64,000 bases of DNA from Pseudarthrobacter sp. GA104 (GTDB lineage Bacteria; Actinomycetota; Actinomycetes; Actinomycetales; Micrococcaceae), in assembly GCF_009741265.1 (NCBI RefSeq), contig NZ_WOWL01000001.1:1736001-1800000 (forward strand), written 5' to 3'. The translations under genes were made by a program, and so were the position numbers. Below, in pieces: positions 16,031 to 24,123 of the stretch; the stretch's first letter is position 1, and every line of letters begins with the position of its first letter. The notes beneath the pieces were generated by a model. The model worked only from the letters and a program-made list of their open reading frames with translations, did not search any database and was not told the DNA's origin.

Positions 16031-16954
16031 TCACTCCCCGCTTTCCGCCGTGGCCGGAGCGGTGTTGCGGTCGGATTCACGTTCGGCCGCCGGCTGGGGT
16101 GCTCCCAGGCTGCCGAGCAGTGCAAGGGCGTCGGCCGACGGCGAAGCGGCCCGGGCCGAATACACCCGAAGCGTCTGGTCGGGATCGTCCGGGAGGACAA
16201 GGTTTTCAAAGTTCAGTTCCAGGTCCCCGACGGCGGGGTGGTGCAGGCGCACGCTTCCTGCCGACCGGGTGGCCACCCGGTGCCCGGCCCACCATTGGCG
16301 GAAGTGCTCGCTATGGACAGCGAGTTCGCCCACCAGCTGGTTGGCCTGGGCATCGTTGGGGTGGCGGCCTACATCCAGCCTCAACGCTCCGGCCGCTTCC
16401 GCCGCCACGGTTTTCCAGTCACGGAAGAGCTCGCGGGCAGACGGGTCAAGAATGAGCCAGCGGGTCAGGTTGCGTTCGGCAGCCGGCAGCGCGGGGAAAT
16501 CCGCAAACAGCAGGAAGGCCATCCTGTTGCCGGCGAGGACGTCACTGCGCCGGCCCAGCACCATGGCCGGAACGTCGCCCATCGCCTCCAGGAGCTGCCG
16601 CAGCGCAGGACGGACAGCCTGGGCGGCTGATGTGCTGGACCTCGCGGACCCGGCACAGTTTTCCAGCAGGTCCATCATGTGCGCATGCTCGCTGCCGTCC
16701 AGCCGCAAGGCCCTCGACACTGCCTCAAGGACGGTCCGCGACGGATGGATGTTCCGGCCCTGCTCCAGCCTGACGTAGTAGTCGGTACTCACCCCTGCCA
16801 GCCGGGCGACTTCTTCGCGGCGGAGGCCGGGAACCCGGCGGGCACCGGAGGTGGGTCCCGCACCGGCGTCCTCAGGACTCAGGCGGGACCGCATGGCTTT
16901 GAGGAATTTTCCGAACTCCGCGCTTTGACCCATGTAGACCATTGTGCCCGCCAT
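16031..16954 (-). CDS. XRE-family regulator with MmyB-like ligand-binding domain
   Basis: A 307-residue regulator. The N-terminal helix-turn-helix (VPGLRREEVARLAGVSTDYYVRLEQGRNIHPSRTVLEAVSRAL) is followed by a C-terminal MmyB-like domain (LAGNRMAFLLFADFP, ERNLTRWLILDPSARELFRDW, VRLHHPAVGDLELNFENLVLP). AGGAG eight to ten nt upstream supports ATG 16954. It is divergent from a run of aldo/keto reductase genes, a common arrangement in actinobacteria. A 17-bp palindrome at 16979-16995 lies between them. It probably represses both directions; the ligand is unknown. Confidence 0.88.
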   Translation of the reverse strand: MAGTMVYMGQSAEFGKFLKAMRSRLSPEDAGAGPTSGARRVPGLRREEVARLAGVSTDYYVRLEQGRNIHPSRTVLEAVSRALRLDGSEHAHMMDLLENCAGSARSSTSAAQAVRPALRQLLEAMGDVPAMVLGRRSDVLAGNRMAFLLFADFPALPAAERNLTRWLILDPSARELFRDWKTVAAEAAGALRLDVGRHPNDAQANQLVGELAVHSEHFRQWWAGHRVATRSAGSVRLHHPAVGDLELNFENLVLPDDPDQTLRVYSARAASPSADALALLGSLGAPQPAAERESDRNTAPATAESGE

Positions 16955-16978
16955 GGTGGCTCTCTCCTACAACGAAGG

Positions 16979-16995
16979 TAGGACTGGGAGTCCTA
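16979..16995. promoter_or_regulatory. operator-like palindrome between XRE regulator and AKR operon
   Basis: TAGGACTGGGAGTCCTA has perfect 7-bp arms around GGG. It is the only strong palindrome in the 172-nt divergent intergenic region and is placed to control both promoters. Confidence 0.6.
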
Positions 16996-17126
16996 GGAAA
17001 AACAGAATCAGGTTCCCCTGCTGACTTCCCGGCCAAAAGTGCATAGGCTCAAAAGCGAGCCAGCGGAAACCGCTTTCTCCCGTCGAGTCAACGGCACCCC
17101 ACCCCCGCATGTTTCAAGGAGCCCCA

Positions 17127-17948
17127 ATGTCAGAGCTGACACTGAACAACGGCGTCACCATCCCCCAGCTTGGTTTCGGCGTCTTCCAGGTACCGCCGGA
17201 GGACACGCAGCGGACCGTGGAGGACGCCTTCGAGGCCGGATACCGCCACATAGACACGGCCGCCGCCTACCGGAACGAGGCGGGCGTGGGTGCCGCGATC
17301 GCGGCTACCGGCATTCCGCGCGAGGACATCTTTGTAACCACCAAGCTTCGGAACGGCGAGCAGGACCGCGCGCAGGAAGCGTTCCAGAACAGCCGCAAAG
17401 CCTTGGGCCTCGACTACGTTGACCTCTACCTCATCCATTGGCCCGTCCCGTCGCAGGACTTGTACGTCCAGGCATGGAAGGAGATGGAACGGCTCTATGA
17501 GAACAACCAGATCCGCGCCATAGGCGTTTCCAACTTCCTCGCCGAGCACCTGGACACCCTGCTGGAGTCCTCGGAGATCGTCCCGGCCGTCAACCAGATC
17601 GAACTGCACCCCAGCTACCAGCAGGCAGACCTTGCGGCCAAGTGCCGGGGCCTTGGCATCGCCGTGGAGGCCTACAGCCCGCTGGGACAGGGCGGAGACC
17701 TGAACGGCAATGCGGTGACCGGCATCGCCAACGCCCACAATGCCACCCCGGCGCAGGTGGTGCTCGCCTGGCATCTGGCCGCGGGAAACATCGTGATTCC
17801 CAAGTCCAGCCAGGCCGCCCGGATCCGGGAGAACTTCGCTGCCTCCGCCCTCACCCTCTCCGACGAGGAGCTTGCCGCCATCAGCGCCCTTGAGTCGGGG
17901 GCCCGCATCGGCTCCGATCCCGCCGTCGCCGCCTTCACGCAGCTGTAG
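17127..17948 (+). CDS. aldo/keto reductase (AKR5-like)
   Basis: A 273-residue NADPH-dependent aldo/keto reductase of the 2,5-diketo-D-gluconate-reductase type. The catalytic tetrad appears in GYRHIDTAAAYRNE (Asp, Tyr), VTTKLRNG (Lys) and YLIHWPVP (His). The NADPH-binding end is IVIPKSSQAARIRENF. CAAGGAGCCCCA precedes ATG 17127. It heads a redox operon with a second AKR 26 nt downstream. The physiological carbonyl substrate is unknown; stress aldehydes or keto-sugars are plausible. Confidence 0.9.
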   Translation: MSELTLNNGVTIPQLGFGVFQVPPEDTQRTVEDAFEAGYRHIDTAAAYRNEAGVGAAIAATGIPREDIFVTTKLRNGEQDRAQEAFQNSRKALGLDYVDLYLIHWPVPSQDLYVQAWKEMERLYENNQIRAIGVSNFLAEHLDTLLESSEIVPAVNQIELHPSYQQADLAAKCRGLGIAVEAYSPLGQGGDLNGNAVTGIANAHNATPAQVVLAWHLAAGNIVIPKSSQAARIRENFAASALTLSDEELAAISALESGARIGSDPAVAAFTQL

Positions 17949-17974
17949 AACCACCAAACCCAAAGGATTCAGCC

Positions 17975-18946
17975 ATGCAGTACACCCATCTGGGCCGCTC
18001 CGGCCTGAAAGTCTCCCGCCTTTGCCTCGGCACCATGAACTTCGGCCCGCAGACCGAGGAAGCGGACGCCCACTCCATCATGGACTCGGCCCGCGAGCAG
18101 GGCATCAACTTCTTCGACACTGCCAACGTCTATGGCGGCGCCGGCCACCGCGGCTGGACCGAAGAAATCATTGGCCGCTGGTTCGCCAAGGGCGGCGAGC
18201 GCCGCGAGCACACGGTCCTGGCCACCAAGCTTTACGGCACCATGACGGACCGCCCCAACGAGTCCAAGCTCTCCGCCCTGAACATCCGCCGCGCCCTCGA
18301 CGCCAGCCTGAAGCGCCTGCAGACGGACTACATCGACGTCTACCAGTTCCACCACATCGACCGGGACACCCCGTGGGACGAAATCTGGCAGGCCATCGAG
18401 GTGGCGGTCCAGCAAGGGAAGATCCTCTACTCGGGCAGCAGCAACTTCGCCGGCTGGCATATTGCCCAGGCCCAGGAGGCGGCCAGGCGGCGCAACTACA
18501 CCGGCCTGGTGAGCGAGCAGTCCATCTACAACCTGTTCATGCGCCAGGTGGAGCTGGAAGTGATCCCGGCGGCCCAGCAGTACGGGCTGGGGCTCATCCC
18601 CTGGTCGCCGCTGCAGGGCGGGCTCCTGGGCGGGGTGCTGAAGAAGGAGCGCGACGGCGTCCGGCGCACCGAGGGCCGTGCAGCCGAAACACTCAAGAAG
18701 CACGAAGACCAGATCCGGCAGTACGAGGATTTCGCCGATGAGCTGGGCCACGAACCGGGCGACATCGCCCTTTCCTGGCTCCTGCACCAGCCTGCCGTCA
18801 CGGCACCCATCGTGGGACCGCGCACCCAGGAACAGCTCGACGCCGCCGTCAGGGCATTGGACGTAACCCTGGACGCCGACACCCTCAAACGATTGGACGA
18901 CATCTTCCCGGGGCACCGTACGGCACCGGAAGACTACGCGTGGTGA
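17975..18946 (+). CDS. aldo/keto reductase (YghZ/Kvbeta-like)
   Basis: A 323-residue AKR. Marks are MQYTHLGRSGLKVSRLCLGTMNFG, the tetrad in NFFDTANVYGG, LATKLYG and YQFHHIDRDTPW, and the C-terminal cofactor segment APIVGPRTQEQLDAAV. It belongs to the branch with long Rossmann-free beta-subunit-like reductases rather than the AKR5 branch of its upstream neighbour. It overlaps the next gene by 4 nt, so all three proteins are probably made together. Confidence 0.9.
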   Translation: MQYTHLGRSGLKVSRLCLGTMNFGPQTEEADAHSIMDSAREQGINFFDTANVYGGAGHRGWTEEIIGRWFAKGGERREHTVLATKLYGTMTDRPNESKLSALNIRRALDASLKRLQTDYIDVYQFHHIDRDTPWDEIWQAIEVAVQQGKILYSGSSNFAGWHIAQAQEAARRRNYTGLVSEQSIYNLFMRQVELEVIPAAQQYGLGLIPWSPLQGGLLGGVLKKERDGVRRTEGRAAETLKKHEDQIRQYEDFADELGHEPGDIALSWLLHQPAVTAPIVGPRTQEQLDAAVRALDVTLDADTLKRLDDIFPGHRTAPEDYAW

Positions 18947-19968
18947 ACCCGTCCACCCCTGACGCCGGTACGGTGGCGCCGAGGAACATCCTGTTCCTCG
19001 GCGGCACCGGCGTCATCAGTGCGTCGGCCGCAGAACGCGCCGTCGCACTGGGGCACCGGCTGACCATCCTCAACCGCGGCCGGTCCACAAGGCCGGTCCC
19101 GGAAGGGGCTGAAACCCTCACCGCGGACGTGCGGGACGCCTCCGCGGTTCGTGACGCGCTGGGCGGGCGCGATTTCGATGCCGTCGCGGACTTCATCACG
19201 TACACCCCCGACCACGCCAAGGCCAGCCTGGACCTGTTCACAGGCCGCACCGGGCAGTACGTGTTCATCAGCTCCGCCTCTGCGTACCAAAAACCGCCTA
19301 CCCGGCTTCCAATCCGCGAGTCCACGCCCCTGAAGAACCCGTTCTGGCAGTACTCGTGGGACAAGATCGCCTGCGAGGAACTGTTTTACCAGGCCTACAG
19401 AGAGCAGGATTTCCCGCTCACCGTGGTGCGCCCCTCCCACACGTACGACCGCACCAAAATCGCCATGGTGGGCGGCTGGACGGACCTCCACCGGATGCGG
19501 GCGGGGCTGCCGGTCATGGTGCACGGGGACGGGACCTCGCTGTGGACCCTGACGCACAGCATGGACTTTGCCAAGGCTTTTGTGGGGCTGCTCGGCCTGC
19601 CGCAAGCGGTAGGCGAGAGCTACACCATCACATCCGACGAGTACCTGCCCTGGAACCAGATCTACCGGCTGTTCGCCCGTGCAGCCGGTGTTGCGGACCC
19701 GGAACTGGTCCACGTTGCCTCCGAAACCATCGCCGCCCACAGCCCGGAGCTGGGACCCAACCTCCTGGGCGACCGCTCCCACTCGGTGGTCTTCGACAAC
19801 ACCAAGATCAAGTCCCTGGTCCCCGACTACTGCGCCACCATTCCCTTCGCCGACGGCGCACGCGAAATCGTGGACTGGCACGACGCGAACCCTGGCCTCC
19901 AGGTGGTGGACCGGGAATTCATGGACCTCAGTGACCGGTTGACCGGCTGGGCCAGGCGGGGTGCCTAA
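18943..19968 (+). CDS. NAD-dependent epimerase/dehydratase-like protein
   Basis: A 341-residue extended-SDR protein. The N-terminal Rossmann motif is atypical (NILFLGGTGVISASAAERAV, with G-x-x-G-V-I). It continues with LTILNRGRSTRPVPEGAE, FISSASAY, and a Y-x-x-x-K-like YSWDKIACEE. VVRPSHTYD and the downstream DFAKAFVGLL fit the NAD-dependent epimerase family that includes plant chloroplast-stem-loop-type proteins. The start is taken at GTG 18943 in a GTGA overlap with the AKR stop; GTG 18940 is adjacent. The substrate is probably a nucleotide sugar or similar but is not readable. Confidence 0.82.
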   Translation: MNPSTPDAGTVAPRNILFLGGTGVISASAAERAVALGHRLTILNRGRSTRPVPEGAETLTADVRDASAVRDALGGRDFDAVADFITYTPDHAKASLDLFTGRTGQYVFISSASAYQKPPTRLPIRESTPLKNPFWQYSWDKIACEELFYQAYREQDFPLTVVRPSHTYDRTKIAMVGGWTDLHRMRAGLPVMVHGDGTSLWTLTHSMDFAKAFVGLLGLPQAVGESYTITSDEYLPWNQIYRLFARAAGVADPELVHVASETIAAHSPELGPNLLGDRSHSVVFDNTKIKSLVPDYCATIPFADGAREIVDWHDANPGLQVVDREFMDLSDRLTGWARRGA

Positions 19969-19997
19969 CGCCGGGCGGGCAGCGCCGCCTTCCAATA

Positions 19998-20025
19998 TTC
20001 CCCGGGCATTCAAGGGCCCGGGGAA
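19998..20025 (+). terminator. hairpin after the AKR-AKR-epimerase genes
   Basis: TTCCCCGGGC and GCCCGGGGAA form a perfect 10-bp stem with an 8-nt loop, 29 nt after the epimerase stop and 24 nt before the next AKR. There is no U-run, so it may only reduce read-through into the downstream gene. Confidence 0.55.
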
Positions 20026-20049
20026 ACCGATCCGGGAGAGACTGGTGAA

Positions 20050-20883
20050 ATGACACTTGCACCGCTGATCAAACTCAATGACGGCTACTCCATCCCCCAG
20101 GTGGGCCTTGGCACCTGGCCGCTGGACGACGACCAGGCGGCCACCGCCGTCGTGCAGGCCCTGGAAGCCGGCTACCGGCACATCGATACCGCCGTGAAGT
20201 ACGGCAACGAGCAGGGCGTGGGCAACGGTATCCGGGCCAGCGGCGTGGACCGTGGCGAGCTGTTCATCACCACCAAACTGGACGGCCAATACCAGGGGAA
20301 CGACAGGGCGGTGGAAGGGCTGGAAGGGTCACTGAAGCGGCTGGGGCTGGATTACGTGGACTTGCTGCTTATTCACTGGCCCCTGCCCGCGCGGGACGAG
20401 TACATCTCCACGTGGAAGACCTTCGAGCGGCTCCAGGCGGAAGGAAAAGTGCGCTCCATCGGCGTCTCCAACTTCAAACCCTCCCACCTGGAACGGCTGA
20501 TGGCCGTTACTGACGTGGTCCCCGCCGTCAACCAGATCCAGCTGACGCCGGCGGTCACGCGCGCGGCCGAGCGGGAATTCCATGCAAAGCACGGAATCGT
20601 CACCGAGTCCTACAGCCCGCTGGGAGGCGCCGGGGCCAGCCTGCTCGGTGCTCCCATCCTCTTCCAACTAGCCGAAAAGCACGGAAAAACGCCCGGCCAA
20701 CTGGTCCTTCGATGGCATGTTCAAAACGGAATTGTAACGATTCCGAAAACGTCGAATCCGGACCGGATGAGGGAAAACCTGGACATCTTCGATTTCGCCT
20801 TGGATCCGCAGGATCTAGCGGAATTAGCGGTCCTGGACGAAGGTCCCGGTGCGGGCAATGATTCCGACGTGACAGGGCATTGA
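20050..20883 (+). CDS. aldo/keto reductase (AKR5-like), third in the cluster
   Basis: A 277-residue AKR paralogous to the one at 17127. The tetrad lies in HIDTAVKYGNE, ITTKLDG and LLIHWPLP. The cofactor tail is VTIPKTSNPDRMRENL. The region around 20680-20820 is visibly more AT-rich than its surroundings. GGGAG precedes ATG 20050. A hairpin separates it from the upstream operon, so it may have its own expression level. Confidence 0.9.
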   Translation: MTLAPLIKLNDGYSIPQVGLGTWPLDDDQAATAVVQALEAGYRHIDTAVKYGNEQGVGNGIRASGVDRGELFITTKLDGQYQGNDRAVEGLEGSLKRLGLDYVDLLLIHWPLPARDEYISTWKTFERLQAEGKVRSIGVSNFKPSHLERLMAVTDVVPAVNQIQLTPAVTRAAEREFHAKHGIVTESYSPLGGAGASLLGAPILFQLAEKHGKTPGQLVLRWHVQNGIVTIPKTSNPDRMRENLDIFDFALDPQDLAELAVLDEGPGAGNDSDVTGH

Positions 20884-20930
20884 AACGGGCCTGAAGTGGG
20901 CTTTTCCGGGAACCCGGGGTTGGCAAATAG

Positions 20931-20950
20931 ATAGTAAGCATGATTACTAT
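20931..20950. promoter_or_regulatory. perfect 7-bp inverted repeat upstream of GlsB-like gene
   Basis: ATAGTAAGCATGATTACTAT is ATAGTAA and TTACTAT around GCATGA. It lies 67 nt upstream of the GlsB/YeaQ-family start. Its AGTAAGCATG core is shared with 7047-7067, consistent with a common stress regulator that cannot be named here. Confidence 0.55.
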
Positions 20951-21016
20951 TGAGGCAGAAGGATGAAGTGCTTCCGGGATCCGGAGGCCTCCTTTATTTA
21001 GGAAGAGGAACGAAAA

Positions 21017-21283
21017 ATGGGATTTCTTGCATTTCTGATTCTCGGACTTATTGCTGGTGCGATCGCTAAGGCGATCCTCCCGGGCCGGCAGGGTGGCGGC
21101 TGGATCATCACCCTCGTCCTGGGCGTCGTCGGAGCACTCCTCGGCGGCTGGATCGGCGGAATGATCTTTGGCAGCGGACTGCAGGAGTTCTTCTCCCTGC
21201 AGACGTGGCTGCTGGCCATCGGCGGCGCGCTTATCGTGCTGCTGGTTTACGGCATGGTCACCAAGCGCGGCGCTCGCGGCTAA
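21017..21283 (+). CDS. GlsB/YeaQ/YmgE family stress-response membrane protein
   Basis: An 88-residue protein with three hydrophobic segments and the glycine-rich family pattern: FLAFLILGLIAGAIAKAILPG, GGWIITLVLGVVGALLGGWIG, then LAIGGALIVLLVYGMVTKR. Such transglycosylase-associated proteins are induced by envelope and acid stress. The exact function is unknown. GGAAGAGGAACG supplies the ribosome-binding site. A strong hairpin follows. Confidence 0.92.
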   Translation: MGFLAFLILGLIAGAIAKAILPGRQGGGWIITLVLGVVGALLGGWIGGMIFGSGLQEFFSLQTWLLAIGGALIVLLVYGMVTKRGARG

Positions 21284-21300
21284 CTGTCGCGTAAGCCAGG

Positions 21301-21336
21301 AAACCGGCCTGGGGACAACATCCCCGGGCCGGTTTT
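21301..21336 (+). terminator. Rho-independent terminator after GlsB-like gene
   Basis: AAACCGGCC pairs with GGCCGGTTT, and inside it GGGGA pairs with TCCCC around a CAACA loop, followed by a short T-run. It starts 18 nt after the stop at 21283. Confidence 0.8.
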
Positions 21337-21394
21337 CCTATCTCCCGGCCTCTCTGGCCGGAAGTGAAACCTTCTCAGTGAGCAGGAGTTCATC

Positions 21395-21859
21395 ATGAAA
21401 AACAAACTTCTTTTGGGCGTTGGCATTGCCGCCGGGTACGTGCTTGGGTCGCGGTCCGGCAGGGCCGCCTATGACAAGCTCAAGGCACGCGCTGCGGGCA
21501 TCTGGGACAGCAAGCCCGTGCAGGACAAGGTGGCGGTTGCAACGGAGGCCATCAAGGAAAAGGCTCCCGAGGTCGCGGACCAGTTGAGTGAGGCCGCACG
21601 CCGGGCAGGTACGGTGATCGGCTCAGCGGTGCATCGTGAAGGCTCCTCCGGCTCCGGCGGCACCAAATCGTCAACGTCCGACGCCGGCACGACAGCCAGT
21701 GCCACTGGCACCACAGTTCCGGGTGTCTCTACCGCTGGCGCTCCAGGCAGGAGCACCCCAAGTGGCGACGACCTTGGCGAGGACCACATCCCCGCGCACT
21801 CCACCCACCCGGAAACCTTGAACCTCGGCACCTCCGACGAGACCAATTCAAAGGCCTAG
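21395..21859 (+). CDS. YtxH-like small membrane-anchored protein
   Basis: A 154-residue protein. The N-terminus KLLLGVGIAAGYVLGSRSGRAAYDKLKARA is a single hydrophobic glycine-rich anchor followed by a basic amphipathic stretch, as in YtxH-type general-stress proteins. A helical region to about residue 75 is followed by a low-complexity Ser/Thr/Gly tail (residues 85-154). The function is unknown. It lies just after a GlsB-like stress gene but behind a terminator, and AGCAGGAG precedes its start. Confidence 0.7.
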   Translation: MKNKLLLGVGIAAGYVLGSRSGRAAYDKLKARAAGIWDSKPVQDKVAVATEAIKEKAPEVADQLSEAARRAGTVIGSAVHREGSSGSGGTKSSTSDAGTTASATGTTVPGVSTAGAPGRSTPSGDDLGEDHIPAHSTHPETLNLGTSDETNSKA

Positions 21860-21942
21860 CCCCGGCACACCGTCCGGCCTGTGACGGCCCGTCCCGCTTG
21901 ACAGCGGAAAAACAGCGGGTCTGTGCTACAACTGAATGGCTT

Positions 21943-21982
21943 TGCTGGCCGTCGCGATCCTTGGGGGACGCGGCGGCCAGCA
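21943..21982. other. strong hairpin in a 209-nt gene-free gap
   Basis: The 14-nt arms (TGCTGGCCGTCGCG and CGCGGCGGCCAGCA, one G-T pair) enclose a 12-nt loop. There is no U-run on either strand. A TTGACA at 21898 and TACAAC at about 21927 lie upstream with poor spacing. No open frame uses the segment. It could be a structured RNA or part of a terminator for the minus-strand methyltransferase gene. Confidence 0.4.
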
Positions 21983-22068
21983 GCGTCTTAGCTAAACTGC
22001 TGGCCCGCATGCCTCCCTTCCCGCCCTAACGGTTCGGTGGGGTCCAGCCGAGCCGCTCTGGACCGGGC

Positions 22069-22917
22069 TCAGGCTAAAGAAGTGCCAGGCCCGGCAGCGC
22101 CAACGCCGGCACTGCCAATAACTACAGTGCCGTCGAGTTCGTCTGAATGGACTGTCCGGACGGCAAGGCCCGCCGCGGCCACAACGGATGCGGTTCCCTC
22201 AGCCTGCTGCTCACTGGTCTCAATGAGCAGATGCCCGTCGGAGGACAGCCACTCCAGCGCCCCTGCGGCCACACGCCGGTGGAAGTGGAGCCCGTCCGGG
22301 CCGCCGTCGAGTGCTGTCCGCGACTCATAGAGGCGGGCTTCCGGCGGCATCGTTCTTATCGCATCTGTGGGGACATAGGGGGCATTCACGGCCAGGACGC
22401 GCACCCTGCCTTGGAGCCCGGGCGGTAGCGCGGCAAACAGGTCCCCTTCGTACACGCGTCCGCCCACCGGCCCCACGTTGCGCCGCGCGCACTTCACGGC
22501 GCCCGGGTCGACGTCTGCAGCATGCAGTTCGATGCCCGGGTCCCGTCGGGCAATGGCCGCCCCGACTGCCCCGGACCCGCAGCACAAGTCAACAACAATG
22601 CGGGGTGCAGAAAACCGGCCGCCCTGCAGCAGTCCCACGGCCTCGTCCGCCAGCAGTCGGGTCCGGCGCCGGGGCACAAAGACCCCCGGCTCGACAGCGA
22701 TCCGGTGTCCGTCGAAGCCGGCCCAGCCAAGAATGTACTCCAGGGGCTCGCCCGATCTGCGCCGGCCAACCCAGTCAGCGAGCGCTGCAGGGCCGGGCGC
22801 CTCACTGATGAGCAGCCCCGCCTCATCTTCGGCAAATACACATCCGGCGGCCCGCAACGCGGAAACTGTGGCGGCAAACGCGTGGGGCGCGGAGATCCCG
22901 GAAACTGGCAAGGGCAC
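22069..22917 (-). CDS. putative protein N(5)-glutamine methyltransferase (HemK/PrmC-like)
   Basis: A 282-residue SAM-dependent methyltransferase. The N-terminal helical domain contains RRRSGEPLEYILGWAGFDGHRIAVEPGVFVPRRRT, the PrmC linker. The SAM motif is VDLCCGSGAVGAAIA. The catalytic NPPY motif is changed to NAPY (VLAVNAPYVPTDAI), as in a PrmC-like subgroup common in actinobacteria. PrmC proper methylates release-factor glutamine; whether this paralog does is uncertain. The GTG at 22917 is chosen because longer extensions would run into the divergent lactonase remnant. An upstream alternative start cannot be excluded. Confidence 0.78.
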   Translation of the reverse strand: MPLPVSGISAPHAFAATVSALRAAGCVFAEDEAGLLISEAPGPAALADWVGRRRSGEPLEYILGWAGFDGHRIAVEPGVFVPRRRTRLLADEAVGLLQGGRFSAPRIVVDLCCGSGAVGAAIARRDPGIELHAADVDPGAVKCARRNVGPVGGRVYEGDLFAALPPGLQGRVRVLAVNAPYVPTDAIRTMPPEARLYESRTALDGGPDGLHFHRRVAAGALEWLSSDGHLLIETSEQQAEGTASVVAAAGLAVRTVHSDELDGTVVIGSAGVGAAGPGTSLA

Positions 22918-23028
22918 ACCTTTCTGCGAGCCGGGCGTTTCAACAAGCCGAGCCGGCCTGGGCCGGATGGAGTCCAATGCTAGTCCGCAACTGCACCGCA
23001 CGGCAGCGCCTGTTGGCAGGATGGACCT

Positions 23029-23946
23029 ATGACCCCGCCTGCACAGGACGATCTTATTTGGACCGGTAGCTACACCGCCGGTGGAGGCGGCCGTGCCGAT
23101 GGCATCGGTGCCCTCGCCGCGCACGGGGACGGAAGCCTCGAATGGCTGGGAACGGCGGTGAACGCGGATTCGCCGTCGTTCCTTGCCGTTCATCCCGCCT
23201 TGCCGGTGGTGTACGCGGTGGCCGAGCAGCGCGGGATGGTCCGGGCTTTCCGCCGCACGGGTGACTTTGGACTGGAACCACTGGGTCACGGCAGCCTGCT
23301 GGGGCGACGGGCAGGTCCTGCTCTACGAACTTAATGACGACGGCGGGATGACAGGCTGCTTCCCGGCGGCACCATCGGTGGATCCACACGCCGGCCTCAA
23401 CCCGGCTGAACCTCGGCAAAGCCGGGCCCATGCCAGCCTGATGCTGGCGGACGGACGCGTCATGACGACGGACCTGGGCCATGACACCCTCCGGGTCTGG
23501 AACTATGTGCCGGGCACCGGCCTGGTGGCCGACCATGAGGTTGCCCTCCCGTTCGGCAGCAATCCCCGCCACGTGGTGCAGCACCAGGGCGGCAATGTGT
23601 TCGTGGTGTCCGAGTACTCCGTTGAAGTGTTCGTCGTGAGGCCGGAAGCGGGGACATTCGAGGTGATCTTCCGTGGTCCGGCCACCTCCGGCGGCCGGGC
23701 TCCGGGCGACTCCGCCGCGGAGATCCCAGCGGCGGAAACTGGCCGCGCCACCACCTGGTCAGGGGAACGTGGCTGCACGTAGCCCACGAGCGGTCGGACA
23801 ACGTGGCAACATTCGCCCTGGATGACGTGACCGGCATCCCTACCGGGATGGTCAACGACGTGCAGGTCCCGTCGCCGACTGCCCTGGTCCCCGCCCCGGC
23901 GCCGGCCGGGTGGAGGTTCCAAGGGGCGGCCGGCAGGAAGCGCTGA
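23029..23946 (+). pseudogene. lactonase-family beta-propeller gene broken by two internal deletions
   Basis: The start MTPPAQDDLIWTGSYTAGG, the central TAACWGDGQVLLYEL...VDPHAGLNP and the end LHVAHERSDNVATFALDD are all typical of the 6-phosphogluconolactonase-like (PF10282) propeller. They lie in frames 1, 2 and 1. Frame 1 runs from 23029 to about 23285, frame 2 to about 23727, frame 1 again to TGA 23944-23946. At each junction residues expected in a propeller blade are missing (roughly 15-20 and 30-40), so short deletions rather than single-base errors best explain it. The intact protein would be about 360 residues. Product function is presumably lost. Confidence 0.75.
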
Positions 23947-23995
23947 CGCCAAGCGGAACCGCGGACGCCATTCGCTAAACACTGGAGTTATTCAA

Positions 23996-24009
23996 TGCAA
24001 GCGCTTACA
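23996..24009. promoter_or_regulatory. LacI-family (MalR/CcpA-like) operator
   Basis: TGCAAGCGCTTACA is 14 bp, with the central AAGCGCTT palindrome of LacI/GalR-family operators. It lies 115 nt upstream of the amylase start, fitting repression relieved by maltodextrin. No LacI-family gene is in the window. Confidence 0.65.
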
Positions 24010-24019
24010 GTTGTGCCGT

Positions 24020-24051
24020 GGCTCACAAGGAAGCTTGCTTACCTGTGAGCC
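24020..24051. promoter_or_regulatory. 8-bp inverted repeat in amylase leader
   Basis: GGCTCACA and TGTGAGCC are perfect arms separated by 16 nt that include AAGCTT. It sits between the LacI-type operator and the TTG start and may be a second operator or an mRNA stem. Confidence 0.45.
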
Positions 24052-24123
24052 CTCACAGCAATTGCCGGCTGTTGTCCGCCGGCAAGCCTGAACAGCAGCG
24101 CCGCTCCCAGGAAGGTCTCAGCC

